Shown piece after piece: positions 34,251 to 47,104 of a stretch of DNA of 64,000 bases. Both the position numbers and the translations under genes were made by a program. The number at the start of each line of letters is the position of its first letter. The first letter of the stretch is position 1. The stretch comes from Chrysemys picta bellii (lineage: Eukaryota; Chordata; Testudines; Emydidae): assembly GCF_011386835.1 (NCBI RefSeq), contig NC_088794.1:67528434-67592433 (forward strand). The letters run 5' to 3'. The notes below the pieces were generated by a model. It had not been told where the DNA came from, did no database searches, and was given only the letters and a program-made list of their open reading frames with translations.

Positions 34251-35157
34251 GATGAGGACAGAATTTAGCACATTAATTCTCAAGCTTTTCATTGTATAGT
34301 CCAGTGAAAAGCCATTTTAAATGTCTGAGAACAAGAACGATGAAAGACTTTTTATCTCAGGAATCATTTATTTATAGAAAAATATTAATACCAGAAAAAA
34401 GGGGTTCAGAATGAAAAGCAGCCCCCTCAAAACTTGATGGTTTATACTGTTATGATTGTGTTACTGGTTATAACTGCATACCCTTTATATCACTCCTTTC
34501 TATGCCTTGGTTTACACACATATATCATGAGGGGGCCATCAGGGAGTTGGCTATGGATCCCTGATTTTCCGCACATCCCTGGTGTGGGTTAGAACAGATT
34601 AGGAACTGCTTTAATCTGCTTCAATCTGGTCCCCAAGGGACCATTCACCAGTTGAAGGAAAGCAGAGGGCAGCACCCTCCAGGCACATCTTCATTTGACA
34701 GGAAAATCAAATTCCACTCAAGGCAGATGCTGTTCTAGGGCAGAGGGACATCTGGGGCAGTCTTATTAGGATGAATGGGGCTGATGCCTAGCCCACTAGT
34801 AGGACTGCTGTAAAGCAAGTGTTTCTGTGCACCAGGTCCAGCTGGAGACTGCTGTTGTGGGAGCATGAAGCAAAACTCAAGCAGCAAGAGGAGGCTTGAG
34901 GGATGGGCATGGGGAGACAGTAATAGCAATAATTACATGGTGCCAGAGGTAGTGCCCAAAAGGGGGTACAGGGAGTCAGCAAAAATGGGAGCACAAGATG
35001 GGAGTTGGGTGAAGGAACAAAGAAAAGGAGTCTGTAGAGAAGGTGTAGAGGACTTGTGATGAATTAAGCTGCAAGAGATCAGGGAGGTTGCTTTGGGTCT
35101 TTCTTGAAGAGCTGCCTCACAGTCAGAGCTAATACACCAACATACGTGTTATGGTAT

Positions 35158-35220
35158 CTGTCTGTAGAGCACCTAGCACAGTCGGGCCCTGATTCCTGAC
35201 TGGGATCCCTAGGCGTGCTG
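35158..35220 (+). repeat. SINE 3' tail fragment
   Basis: GTAGAGCACCTAGCACAGTC followed by CCTGACTGGGATCCCTAGG; same family as 9361-9446. Confidence 0.45.
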
Positions 35221-36275
35221 TCAAAATACAATCTAGTAAAAAACCAAAAAGACGCATTACTTATTAATCTTACAACAAATGGGTGTTGCATTCCTCGCCA
35301 ATATTCTAACTTGCAGTGAGGAATACCAGCTTCCAGTGGGTGATGTCAGGCAGGCAGGCAATGCATGCTAACTCATATGCATTTATATAGCAAACCCGTG
35401 ACAGACATACAAAAGCCAACAAACTATTACAGCACAAGAGACACAGCTAGGGTGGGAAGTATCCCAGAAAACTGCAGAGAAAAAATTACAGCAAACCTTT
35501 GTGCATGAAGATTTTCACAGGGAGAGGAGGGTACCTAATTCTCTGCTCAAATATCTTGAGGCTCACCACCATCTGGGTTGAAAAACAAGAACAGAAGGCT
35601 TCCTAGGAGTTCATGTTGCATCCAGTCAAGAATAAGAGAGAAGATTGATCGATGTTTTTAATCAGGATGGGTCAAATGTTATCCCTGACAGAATTCCATT
35701 GACTTTGGTAGAATTAACGTGTGGTTAACGTGTCCCAACAATTCTGTAGCAAGGTTGCCAGACTGTCTCATAATTGCACCATTTAACTTACCAAAAGAGA
35801 GAGGACTCGAGACATTGCAGCTTCCAGAAGTGCTTTGGTTCAGTGTGCTATGTCTGGCATCAAACTCTGGGAAGATGATGTCATGAAGGGTATTCCCCAG
35901 CCATCCGGAATCCTCTTTTCATAATACAAATAAGGTGCACGTGGACTTGAGGTCACTGGCTATACTATGTAAAATAATGGATGGTATTGGACTCCTACCA
36001 ACAATGCATTTTATGACTAACAAAAAATGCTGTGCCATCCTACGAGAGACGTATTCATTTATCTTCCCTACTACTGCCCCAAAATCCAACCCTTTGGGGC
36101 AATGGGTCACTTCCTGAATTTGTTCAACTTTACAACAATGAGATATCTTGAATGACTGAATTATTCTGAGGGCACTAGTCAACCAGCAAGCTTAGATAAT
36201 CATAACAGAGTGGTTCTTGATAGTCATATAAATGCAAAGATTTTCTCTCCCTCAGCATTTTATTCCTTGGAAGCA

Positions 36276-36325
36276 CTGCCCTATTTATAGCTCCTGGGCA
36301 CTATGGTAATACAGATAATAATAGG
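36276..36325 (+). repeat. SINE 3' tail fragment
   Basis: GCTCCTGGGCACTATGGTAA then TACAGATAATAATAGG; same family as 9361-9446. Confidence 0.4.
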
Positions 36326-36570
36326 AATGAAAGAGAATCTAACATCATTAAGTAGTTAAATGTAAATTGTTTTATTCTTACAACTCTGAGCTGTACTGTC
36401 TAATGCAGTAGTTCCTTTAGTGCAGATTGTACGTAGCAGTTCCATCGATGTAGCACCCCCATAGGATGCCTATGATGAACACCGAGGAAATATATTTTTG
36501 TCAGTTGATATGTAGGTATCTTTCCACCAGTTGCTTGTATGCCATATACCTGCAGGAGCTAGTGGCGTTA

Positions 36571-36838
36571 GGGCCATGTCTACACTGCAGCAGCACAACT
36601 ACGGTACTGCAGCTATAGTGTATGTAGTGTGGGCGCTTCCCACGGCAACAGAAGGGTTTTTTCCATCAATGTAGTTTATCTGTCTGAGAGGCAATAGCTA
36701 GGTTGACGGAAGAATTCTTCCATCAACCTAGCCATGTCTACTCCAGGTCAACCTAGCAATGGCACTCAGGATGCAACATTTTTCACAACCCTGAGCGCAT
36801 AGCTAGGTCAATCTAATTTTTAAGTGTAGACCAAGCCC
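36571..36838. mobile_element. Harbinger-type MITE
   Basis: It follows TTA at 36568-36570, starts GGGCCATGTCTACACTGC and ends TTAAGTGTAGACCAAGCC. A central AGGTTGACGGAAGAATTC aligns with the element at 8165-8448. The right target copy is not clear. Confidence 0.65.
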
Positions 36839-39401
36839 CTGTAATCTGTATAGTAGTGTTGCTTCCAAAATGGCATGTCTTGAATTGATGGTGCAGTTCC
36901 AGCACATCAGCATTTCTGTGCTCTCAATGTCATTCTTTGAAGTGTTGACGTCTTGAGTCAGTACTCTCGGGAGTGACTTTGATAGCAAGAAATGAGGTTA
37001 TCAAAATGCCTGGTGTAACCCTGGCACATTCCTTCATCTTCAAAAGTATCTTTAAGGCCATTGGGAGCAGCCCATGTTGCTAATTAGCTGCATTAAACAG
37101 TAGCCACAATCAACTGAATTCTCTGTAGCAAGCAGTCTGCTTGACTTATTAACAGCTTGACTCACAGGAGCTGTCCTTGTCTGTCCATGCCCTTCTCGTC
37201 AGCGGCTGGCCTGGGGACTCTCCCATCCATTTTCTTTTTAATCTTTTTTCCCAGGCTTCGGGGGCAGATACTTCCCTGCTGGAGCCTCCAACTTATTCAT
37301 GCACACAATTTTACTTAAAGTTCCACTTACTTCTGGCCAAGGAGTTATTGGTTGGAGTGATTTTTCTGAACAATGCAAGACACTACTTAGTTCTCTCCTC
37401 AGGTTGAGTCCTTGCAATGCTGCTACCCCTTCCTGCCTGAGAAGTAAGAGACAATGAATTAACTTTGTGTCTTATGACATTGGCGAACACTTAAGACTAG
37501 ACCATTGGGCTAACTCCATATATCTATGTTCTTAACAAGTGTGATATTTTTGGAGATTTTGGAAGTGTCTAATTCACTGTATTTTGATGTAAGGAGAACA
37601 GACCATGGGACGATGTGTTGAACAGGAAATTCTTAGTTATTCTTTCATAGTGATGTTCCTCAATAAGTGCATGATTGCAAACCTTCCTCCACACGTCCAG
37701 ATGCTTAATTTTTCAGCTCAGAGTGGCACATGAAATAGCCAAACCTGATTTTAAAAAATTGCAGAAAATGAAAGGTGAAAGCGTATTTAGAGTCAGAAGT
37801 GATGACAGCCAGAATAATCTGCAAACTATTTGCAAGGTTGTATGGGGAAGGTAATGTTGTTGAGATTTTTAGTAGCTGTACCATTCCCTGCACTGCTGTT
37901 TATGGTATAAATATTTGCATTTAATCAAGATCTTTTAATAGCTGATTTTCTTCTGCTTCATCACTCAGCAGCATAACTGTATTTTTCATCAGTCTTTTGC
38001 CAATGAAATTAAGGGCATGCCAAAAAAACAACTCTAGGCTAGATTGTGCATTTTAGTGCAGTCCTATGGAAAGAACATAAACTGTGCTGCTTCAGGAAGA
38101 GCCTCACGAACCACTGGACCCTCTGAGAGGCTTGATTCTTCCCAGGGCCCCTCTGTTGTTATCAGGATGGAGGAATTTGCTACAGTCCATTTGAGGGTGT
38201 AGGACTGTCCCCCATCCCCACCATGGAGCCGGCTCACATTGTTGCCAAGCCTGGTAGGGGGACAATGGAATAATAGCTCTGCCTAGTGCCCATCCAGTCC
38301 ATTTCCTGTGATGGGACAACTGATGCACAACCCTTGCATTCCCCCCCCAGCACCCATGGCAAAGAGCTAAGTAGCCTTAATGTAATTGCCCTAGGAAAGG
38401 ACTCCTTACTCCCTTGATTGGCTGTTTTGGGGCTGGTCACAATCTAGCCCTTGAAGACTGTTCTTGATGAACTGGAGAAAAGAGTTTGATTTCTGTATTA
38501 AACTATAGATATTTAGGGACCAGTCCTTCAAGGTAAGGAGAACTTCCTATGATTTGTGGAGTTGTCACTTCCACTGCAGGGAGGAGACACTCAACACCTC
38601 GCAGGACTGGGTAAACATTGTACAGTTTTTACAGCAAAATTTAGCTCTCACCCTTTTTCTTTTAAAGAATTTTCAGGGGTACTAAGCAATAATGTATTTT
38701 TTTATAGTGTAGGAGCCCTGCAGACGTGACCTGAAATTGATAATTCTGTCATGTGTGAAGAAATTTTTGGAGACTCCCTTGTGTGTGACGTCAACATATG
38801 ATAAAGCACTCATATTCATCACCTAATATTCTTCCAGTAAATTTTATCTCATTGAAAATCTGTGCAACAGCAATGATGCGACTTTATACGTTAGTGATAA
38901 GTACGCATACTATATCAAGAGAAAACACGCATAACCAAGCTTTTATGTGCCAGACTTCGTAGCAAGGCACATCTGAAGTACACGTATAGTTAGTCAAAAA
39001 GCCCATTGGCGATGCATGTAAAATATTGTTTTTACAACATAAATATTCTCTACAAACTTCAAATAAGGGCAGGATTAACTGGTATGCTTCAGCTATTTTT
39101 GGGCCACTTCATAAAGCTACTTTAACTAGCTGATCAGAGCAGGTTTATAATGGTTTTCTACCAACTCCCACTTATGCAGAAGTTCCTTACCCCCCACATC
39201 CCAGCAGCCCTGACATACATTCCACCCACCTCCGCCCCACCGACCACAGCCCCCAACTTCACCCATTTGCCTCCAACATCCACGAGCGATGCTCTGGACT
39301 GGTCTGGCAGCACTATATCCCTGGTTTTGAGACTTCTCTCTCTTGGTAAAGCTCTGATTTTATAAGACAGGGACAGACAGACACGCAAATAGATGGTAGA
39401 T

Positions 39402-40545
39402 AGGCCATGACTATACTACAGAGCCTGTGCTGACATAGCTATGCTGGCATGGCCCTCTAGTGTAGATGCAGCATATACCAACAAAAACAGTTTTTCTGCC
39501 TGCTTAGGAATACCACTTCCATAAACAATGTTAACTATGCCAACAGAAGCACTCTTCTGTTGGCATAGCTGCATCTACACTGGGGGTTTTGTCGCTATAG
39601 CTGTGTCCGCTGTTCATGTGGGTTTTTTTAATACCCACTGTCGGGGGAAATTTTCTGTTTTGGCATTAATACCCACACGCCATCTTGAATTTGTGGCAAC
39701 AACAACTAGGAATCCATCTTGGCTGCCTTTCTTCCCCCTCTTCAGGTATAGTTTCCTACCCTTTCAACCGAAAAGGTGGGAATCCAAGTAGCCATGTGAT
39801 ATGTCATCTGCCCAGGAACAGCAGGGCATAGAAGAGCTAGCACATCAGAAGGAAGGGACTGCCCATCTGAGTGGCTGAGTGCTGGACCACAGCAGTGTGG
39901 TCTACTCAGGTGCGTAAGCCAGAGTACCGCGCCTTAGGGTTGTGGGAGGGTTTAACACACTTGCAATCAAGGGTGAGCTGCTAGCTTCTACTCTCTCATC
40001 GGGATCTTACTTGCACCCGCGACGACGCAGGAAGGAGAAAGAAGAATCACCAGCATCAAGTAGAGTTATCGCCTACCTGTTGCCTGAGGTTCATTCTTCA
40101 TCCTGTTGAGTCACCTGATTGGTTCCAGACCTGATCTGCATCATGAGGCTCCAGATGCAAGCTGCAAGAAATGGTAGAGACCTTTTAAATCCTCAATACC
40201 CCTCACCTAGGACCGGTTTTATGGAGGGAGTAAACCCTTTTTGGTCACAGGCAGTATAATTATAGTGCCACCTTTACCTATTTACCTTACCTACCTGTGT
40301 TGGGAGTCCTTTATAGCATACCCCGTTTACTTACCTTGTTTAACTGTTGTTGGTCTAATAAACGTACCTGCGTTTTACTCCTGCACTCCCTTGTTGGTTT
40401 TTATTTTGGGCACTCTTAAACCCTGATGATAGATGCAGGTAGGGAGACGAATCTCTCGACTGGTCTCCGGCCTTCCTAAAACCAGTCAACACCCTGACCC
40501 AATAGAGCTATGCCAATAGAAGTTAAAGTGTAGACTGAGCCTGTT
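39402..40545. mobile_element. MITE of the GTCTACACT group, split by a solo LTR
   Basis: The left part (39402 to about 39638) contains CATGACTATACTACAGAGCC, TAGTGTAGATGCAGCATATA and CTGTTGGCATAGCTGCATCT. The right part (about 40492-40545) contains AGAGCTATGCCAATAGAAGT and TAAAGTGTAGACTGAGCC. Together they form one element interrupted by 39639-40491. Confidence 0.6.
39639..40491 (+). mobile_element. Solo LTR of an endogenous retrovirus-like element
   Basis: This 853-bp segment runs from TGTCGGGGGAAATTTTCTG to CCAGTCAACA, the TG...CA form of an LTR. AATAAA lies at 40357-40362, followed by a GT/T-rich stretch (CCCTTGTTGGTTTTTATTTT), as at an R-U5 boundary. No viral protein or second LTR is present. 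Flanking CCCAC and CCCTG match only partly, so the target duplication is degraded or the ends are off by a few bases. It lies in a MITE. Confidence 0.6.
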
Positions 40546-42011
40546 TGTGTGTGTTTTTAATTTAGTTTTTAATCTTCTACCAAAAAACCCTGGGTATGGC
40601 TCAAACAATCTATTGATCTTTCATTAATTCCTCCTCTAACATGTGTTAAGAATAATGTTGGGAATCTGACTTGGGGCTTTTCAGTTACAGCACATATGTA
40701 AAACAAGTGAAGATGTGACCTTTCCCCCCCTATTTCTCTTTGGCTGATTTTGAACTAAACCTTATTCTGTGAAGAAAAATATCCCCATCCTGACAGCTGC
40801 AGCATGCTGCAGCAGAAGAAAGCTTGTTAAAATGATGCATAATATTTTAGTCTTAGCCTACTGGGTAACTGTAGTTGGAACCTCCTGATGAGAAGCCATG
40901 CTCCCCAAGGCTAGTACATGCATGATAAATGTATATTTGGAAAACTGATTAGTACAGCCTTTGCACACTTGGCCAGTTGTATCCTGTTTCCTGGAAGGCT
41001 GCCAGACTTAAGCTAAACGGAAATGTAATGGATTGCAGTTTTTCTGTTGGTTGGTTGCAACAGGCTGAATAAACAGGAGTTGCCTTAAGGTAGGCTAAGT
41101 ATTCCTATATAAAGTCACGCAAGCCTTGCTTTTGCTTAGTTTTGTCTTGTTTCTAGTGCACAATATGTTGCTTCCGTGACAGTGGATGGGATTGGTGGTG
41201 GTCCGACTTTTTATTTTTTATTTTTTTAATAAAAAATATTATAGCAGATGTTTGACCAAATCCCAAAGCAGCCCATTTAGGTAGGGAGCTTAATGCTTTT
41301 AGAACCACAACTATTGCTGTTCGTAAACTTGTGGGGAATGGTGGTTTTTTGAATAAATGCTAGATTATCAGTGTCAGTAACTGTCTGCGGATATAATTTG
41401 GTGCTATATGTTCAGTTATGTCTCTGTTTATTTAAGAGTTTCTGTTTTGATTAAAAAAAAACAGTTTGCATTATCTTTTAATAAATAGCTGTGTTTTGGA
41501 GATAACTGGCAAAATACAGGTTAATAAGTACTCATTATACACTTTGCAGGGAGCCAACATGTTTTATACATATTTGTTCTCAGTGCATTTTTCAGGAAAT
41601 CATTAAAAAGAAAGACATGCACACTGTTTCAAGAAAAAAATTAAAATCTAAATTTAATACAAACCATTTACGGCAACTAGCTGGAAAACGTAGCACCGAA
41701 CTGATTTGTTTTTCGTTGTTTGAATTCTAAAAAACCAAAAATCGTGAGATTAAAAAAAATATTAATCAACGTTAGATCTTTTTAGGTTTTTTTGGCCTTC
41801 TGGTGTCAAAGCCTTTAGACTGCACTTGGGGCATGTTTTCAATTTTTCTCTGTTACCCGGAGGGCTAGAAACGATTTTATAAAAAACAAACAAACAAACA
41901 AAAAAAGCTGAGTGTCTTGTGTATTTACCTGTCTCCAGGAAATGGGGCTTTTAAGAACAACACACAGTGACAATGTGACTTGCCATAAAATTACAAGAGA
42001 GTTTTCTCTTG

Positions 42012-42145
42012 TCTTATACTTGCATTGTAAGCAGTTTGAGGGCAGGGACCATCTTTTTGTTCCATGTTTGCACAGTGCCTAACACAATGGTGTCCTGGTC
42101 CGTGACTAGGGTTTCTAGGTGCTAGGGTAATGCTACTAATAATAA
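42012..42145 (+). repeat. SINE 3' tail fragment
   Basis: GTTTGAGGGCAGGGACCATC, CACAGTGCCTAACACAATGG and a TACTAATAATAAA tail. Same family as 9361-9446. Confidence 0.5.
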
Positions 42146-42249
42146 AGAGTTGGCAACACTGCATACTTGTACCTCTGCAGTTTGTTGTATTTGAGAGTGT
42201 AGGAAAGAATAAGGTTTTTTGTTTTGGTTTTTTTAATATTTGGAAAGCA

Positions 42250-42313
42250 TGTACAGCACCAAGCACAATGGGGCCATTGCCTTGATTGGGGCTTTTAGCT
42301 GCTACTGTAATTT
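42250..42313 (+). repeat. SINE 3' tail fragment
   Basis: TGTACAGCACCAAGCACAAT followed by TTGATTGGGGCTTTTAGCTG and GCTACTGTAA. A second copy of the tail seen about 200 bp upstream. Confidence 0.45.
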
Positions 42314-42891
42314 AAAAAAAAAGTAGTGTACCTGAACTATGCATATTAAAATTCCAATCCTGCTAAGTCTTTTTGTACTTGAATAGTTCCATTCATTTCA
42401 GTGGCGCTTCTTTTCTTGCATGCGTTTTACACTCTTGCTTAAGTCTTTGGAGTATTGGGGTCTACAGCTGCAATTCTTCTGATGGATTCTGACCATGACC
42501 ACCTAAACCATGTTGTCAAACCTTAGACCTGGGGGGTTTATTCGTGCCAAGTGACATCTGTGGAACAAATTCACAAAAATAATAAACTCCCTTTTTCTTC
42601 GGCTTGCTAATACACGGACACTGGTATCACTTGTTACACCATCACGTTCCTGTTCACAAAGGACAGGCACTGCTCCATTTGTTTATATACAAAAATACTA
42701 TTGTTGTCAGGTGGATTGGAAGCTAATTAATATGCAGAAGTTTATTATGGTGTCCATTCAGTCATAGGCAAATTTCCATAACAGACAAAATTAATGTCTA
42801 GGATGATCTGTTACACACAATGAGAGATTACAGAGATGAGATGAACAAAATAGTAATTTTGCTACCTTTTTACCACTCTAAGGGTACATCT

Positions 42892-43166
42892 ACACTACAG
42901 GGGGGAGTCGATTTAAGATACGCAAATTCAGCTACGTGAATAGCGTAGCTGAATTCGACGTATCGCAGCTGACTTACCCCGCTGTGAGGACGGCGGCAAA
43001 ATCGACTTCTTCGGCTTTCTGTCGACGGCGCTTACTCCCACCTCTGCTGGTGGAGTAAGAACATCGATTTGGGGATCGATTGTCGCGTCCCGACGGGAGA
43101 CGATAAATCGATCCCCGAGAGGTCGATTTCTACCCGCCGATTCGGGCGGGTAGTGTAGACCTAGCC
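42892..43166. mobile_element. Harbinger-type MITE, TSD TAA
   Basis: Starts GGGTACATCTACACTAC, ends GTAGTGTAGACCTAGCC, flanked by TAA at 42889-42891 and 43167-43169. It is CpG-rich (GTCGACGGCG, ATCGATCCCCGAGAGGTCGA), unlike the AT-rich host, which suggests it is relatively young. Confidence 0.88.
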
Positions 43167-43176
43167 TAAGACTCTA

Positions 43177-43590
43177 GTGAAGAACATAAGGACGGCCACA
43201 TTGGGTCAGACCAGTGGTCCACATAGTCCAGTAAAGCTGTCTCTAACAGTGCCAGATGCTTCAGAGGGAGCGAACAGAACAAGTTCAGAACGATTTCAAG
43301 TGATCCATCCCCTGTTGTCCAGTCCCAGCTTCTGGCAGTTGGAGGGTTAGGGACAGCCAGAGTATGGGATTGCATTCCTGACCATCTTGACTAGCAGCTA
43401 TTCATGGACCTATTCTCCATGAACTTATCTAATTCTTTTTGAAACTCAGTTATACTTTTGACCTTCGCCACATCCCATGGCAACGAGTTCTATAGGTTGA
43501 CTGAGCATTATGTGAAGAAGTACGTCTGTTTGTTAGTTTTAAACCTGCTACCTATTAATCAGGTTGATGGGTTTGTTGCTATTTCTGTCA
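43177..43590 (-). mobile_element. CR1-type LINE 3' end, reverse orientation
   Basis: Contains CATAAGGACGGCCACATTGG, GGGTCAGACCAGTGGTCCA, CAAGTGATCCATCCCCTGTT and TTTTAAACCTGCTACCTATT in the order found in a common turtle CR1 subfamily. It is truncated and non-coding. Confidence 0.75.
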
Positions 43591-44154
43591 TCTCCCCTCT
43601 AGAAACAATATGCTAGTGTTTCCCCTTGATGCTGGATCAATTTACAATTCTCTGGAACAGAGATGATAATTTGTAATCTGCTGTTAACTTTTTTTTAAGA
43701 AGAATGAGCGATAGTAGACAGCAACAATGATTGTTTTGTACGGATGTTCCCATTTTATGTTTCCATTATATAATCTACACTGACGTCTTCAGATCTCAAT
43801 TTAGATAATAAAGCAAATAAGGAAGCTAATATTTTGGCTGAAATGATCCTTCATGGTAATGTTCTCATTCTTTGGCAGCTAGGGATTACCAGGTGTTCTG
43901 CATTTTATCATCTTTTACCTTAATAAAACATCTAGTGTCGCAAATATTAGGAACTCAGCAAAGGTTGACCACACAGCAAGTACTGATCTGGAAGTTGGCA
44001 AAAGGTTTGAAGAAAATACAAGGGGAAAAATAAGTAGCTGAAACTCTGTTGCTTGAGTGGTTTTTTTCACCTTGTATTCTGAAGAAACTTTTATACCTAT
44101 TATAGTGATTATTAATGTTAGTTTGTTAATGTGGATTGCATTACTATCTAGGAG

Positions 44155-44224
44155 AGACTTGGCCCCATTGAAGTCAATGAGAGCTTTGCGATTGACTTCA
44201 GTGGACCCAGGCTATTGCCCCGAA
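44155..44224. repeat. Short palindromic repeat
   Basis: GGCCCCATTGAAGTCAATG and ATTGACTTCAGTGGACCC are inverted partners around a short loop. It belongs to old non-coding palindromic relics that recur in the window. Confidence 0.5.
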
Positions 44225-44987
44225 TCTAGTGGTGAACATCATCTGAATTTTAAGATGTTCAGCGCAAACCTCTTCCACATCCTTCCGTCTAGCAACTAAC
44301 TGTTGCTGCTTGACTGCATAGTTTCTTTAGCATCTGGTGGCTAGATTAAAAACATGTGGATAACTGAGTATTCTTTTCACCTAGGCTATGCTGGAAGCCT
44401 CAGGAACATATTGATAGCAGTTAACTCATTTTTCAAACCCAGGTTCATAAGAAGAATCTTAATCCATCCGTTGGTGTGTTAAGTTTAACATTTTCAGTCT
44501 CTCCTTTAATTGCTGGTAAATAAGGGGCTGAAGAATGAGGAGGTCTTCTGATTTTGTTTACAGGGTTATGTTCTTGGGGTGATACCAGACTTTATTGTTT
44601 TTTGAGAAAGGATGGCTGTGTGGGAATATAAATATATTCTTAAATTATCATACAGGAAAATCTCAAGTTGGAAATAGTCTGTGTGAGTGCTCTCTAGTTT
44701 CTGAGAGCTGCTTCTTCATGTATTGCATTAATCCGATAACTATAGTAAAAGTAAGAGGAAAGTATATGATTAAATGGGTTGATCACAAATTTAGGTCTAG
44801 AGAAGTGATTTTAATGCATTAAGCTTTACTGAAAATGTGTAATCGTGAGTGAGTGGTGGTAAATGTGAGGATCGCAGATATGGTATAATCTGATGCAAGC
44901 TTTGATGTACTCATGGTTTCATCTGTTAGACAGTGGTAAATGTACTGTATTTTCAGAGTCTGAATTATTATTACAATTTTTTTCCAG

Positions 44988-45059
44988 ACGACTGGCTGGC
45001 AATGACCTTTCTTTTATCCATACGAAGGCCTTGTCTGGGTTGAAAGAACTCAAAGTGCT
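44988..45059 (+). CDS. LGR4: LGR4 exon 3: leucine-rich repeat 2
   Basis: This 72-nt exon has acceptor TTTTTTTCCAG and donor GTAAGT, with the same phase as exon 2. The whole codons read RLAGNDLSFIHTKALSGLKE followed by LKV, flanked by split Leu codons, giving the repeat pattern LxxNxLxxIxxxALxGLxxLxxL. The recalled mammalian form differs at about two positions (Gln-Leu-Ala, His-Pro-Lys). It encodes part of the curved R-spondin-binding ectodomain. Exact phase match with exons 2 and 4 supports the call. Confidence 0.95.
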
Positions 45060-45982
45060 GTAAGTAATCAAATTTTAGAGCTTCACAGCTAGCTGTGTAC
45101 TTTCTTCTTGCACAGTCAGCATGTTTACTGATAGGCTGGACAGAAACAGAATTTATTGTTCAGACAGTACCGTAACATGAAAATCTTTACTGCTTTGTTA
45201 TTTTTTGCATAATCCCTTGGGAGTGCTAACCTTGAAGATGATGTGCATTCGATAATAAAAACAGTTGTCACCTGGATTAAATTGTAATTACTTAATTTAT
45301 TGGAGTAATAGTGTTTGACTCCCAGATGTGTCTTGTGATAGAAAAATACTAACTGTTAGACCACAGGGGGTGTCTATTTTTTCTCCTTCCTCTCTGGCTA
45401 TCCAAAACAGAGAGAAACAATGGACCCAAGAGGGTTCAGAGGAAGCCACTAAGGCTTTTCTCCTTCTATCCCATCAGGTGTTCAGACACTACTGTAATGT
45501 GTATAGTATGAGAGCCTAGATAGTTTTGGGGTGCCATTCCAACTCCCTCAGAAAAGAACACTGCACTCCTGTAACTGAGATTGACCAGTAGAAGGATTTC
45601 TAAGTGAAGCAGTAGTAATGTGCCACTCTCGCTGTGCCATGTTTGTCCCCAGCAAATGAGAATATCCACTTCAGCTGCTGCTCCATAGTTAAGGCTGAAA
45701 CTAGCTTCCTGTTATAAACCAGATTTTAAAAATGAAACACATCTCAGTCCTGAAATTTTAGCACTTGGGTAACGGGGTGTATTTATACAAAGATTGGCCG
45801 AATAGAGAAGGGATACAAAGAGGCTGAGGGAAGGCCCCTGGGGGGGGAAAAAGGAAAGAAGCATAGGCCCAGGAGTAAGAGGGAGGACTGAGAAACTCAT
45901 CATCTGCAATACTGCTACAGGAGGTTTTGTAAGGTAAATGCAGGGAAGGTACTCAAAATCAGGCCCTTTAAGGTATCTCAAG

Positions 45983-46267
45983 CACAGGCACTGTCACATT
46001 CCAATGTGCCGGGGGTGCTTGATCCCAGGCTCTGTCCCGGGCCCCGCCCCCACTCCACCCCTTGGTGGTCCTCCTCCTCCTGCCTTGTTCCCCCCCACTA
46101 CCCCTGCGTATGTCACGCCCCTCCCCCTCAGCACCTCCTGCACACCACGAAACAGCTGATCGCGGGAGTCATTGATCGGTGGGGGACTACTGGGGGGTGC
46201 TCTGCACCCTCCATTTTTTCCCTGTGGGTGCTCTAGCCCCGGAGTACCCACGGAGTCAGTGCCTATG
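45983..46267. mobile_element. GC-rich hAT element, TSD ATCTCAAG
   Basis: Left CACAGGCACTGTCACATTCC, right GGAGTCAGTGCCTATG, flanked by perfect ATCTCAAG at 45975-45982 and 46268-46275. It is related by its ends and interior (GTGGGTGCTCTAGCCCCGG) to 61178-61525. No gene. Confidence 0.9.
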
Positions 46268-46775
46268 ATCTCAAGCTGGGCATCCAACATCAAATGCTGT
46301 TGATAAAAAATATTCTTCACCACGACCAAAACATTGTCTTATAAGAGAACTTATCGATTTGATATAACTTAATGTAGCCTGTCACTACCTTTCTTTAGAA
46401 ATCTCTCTCTAAAATCAACAATGTACATCCCACAGTACGGTTCCATTATAGAACAAAATGGAGGGGCAAAGATAAGTGTGGGTGAGGCTGTAGAGAGTGA
46501 GGAAGAGTTATATGGCAGTAGAGAACAGGCTGGATTCCTGAATAGTTCATTGCAGACTCTCTACCATTTTGTACTTTTTTGCTGACATTATTCAGTAACA
46601 TTTCTGTGTGGTGTTTCATACTGTGAATGTGCCCAGAATCGGCACACTATGCAAATGCAATTATTAAAATAAATTCTACTTTGGTGCCATTTTTTCTAGA
46701 AATAGAGGAATCAGTAGAAACAACCATGAAAATGCAAGCAATGGTAAATCATAAAATGCTATTTATTGGAGCAAA

Positions 46776-46862
46776 TTGAGCCCCAATGTAAATTGTTGCA
46801 GCTCCCAATGAAGTCAAGGGGAATTGCAACAGTTTATATCAGAGATGATTTTGGCCCATTAT
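46776..46862. repeat. Short palindromic repeat
   Basis: TGTAAATTGTTGCAGCTCCC and GGGAATTGCAACAGTTTATA are imperfect inverted partners around AATGAAGTCAAG. Confidence 0.55.
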
Positions 46863-47104
46863 ATTCAAGAAATCCAGCCCATTGATGTAGATTGTTTAAT
46901 TAATGCAGTGATTGTGTAAGGACCTAAAATAAGACATTTTCACTATTGTTTTAACATTATCATTGAGTATTTTGTCTTGAGAATTCCAAAATGCTTTTTC
47001 TTGTACAAAAAGTCCACTAATGAGGAATATGATCTCTTATGTCAAATAGAAGCTACTTTAAAGATTATTGTGAAAATCTTTCACTAACAAAAATTCTTCT
47101 ACAG

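Larger units (their letters stand above)
21348..44987 (+). other. LGR4: LGR4 intron 2 (23,640 bp)
   Basis: It is bounded by GTAAGTATTT and TTTTTTTCCAG. It holds L2 relics, several hATs, CR1 pieces, MITEs and a solo LTR. Stretches 22660-23860, 26130-27750, 29710-30270, 34260-36270, 36840-39400, 40550-42010 and 43600-44980 show no recognisable gene or repeat beyond weak relics. No extra in-phase 72-nt LRR exon was seen. Confidence 0.85.
45060..47104 (+). other. LGR4: LGR4 intron 3 (2,045 bp)
   Basis: It is bounded by GTAAGTAATC and ATTCTTCTACAG. It holds a hAT element (45983-46267) and a short palindromic repeat (46776-46862). The rest shows no gene. Confidence 0.9.

Noticed and set aside
42892..43166. 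CpG-rich segment as a promoter or CpG island
   Set aside because: It is bounded exactly by MITE tips and TAA duplications, so the composition belongs to the transposon.
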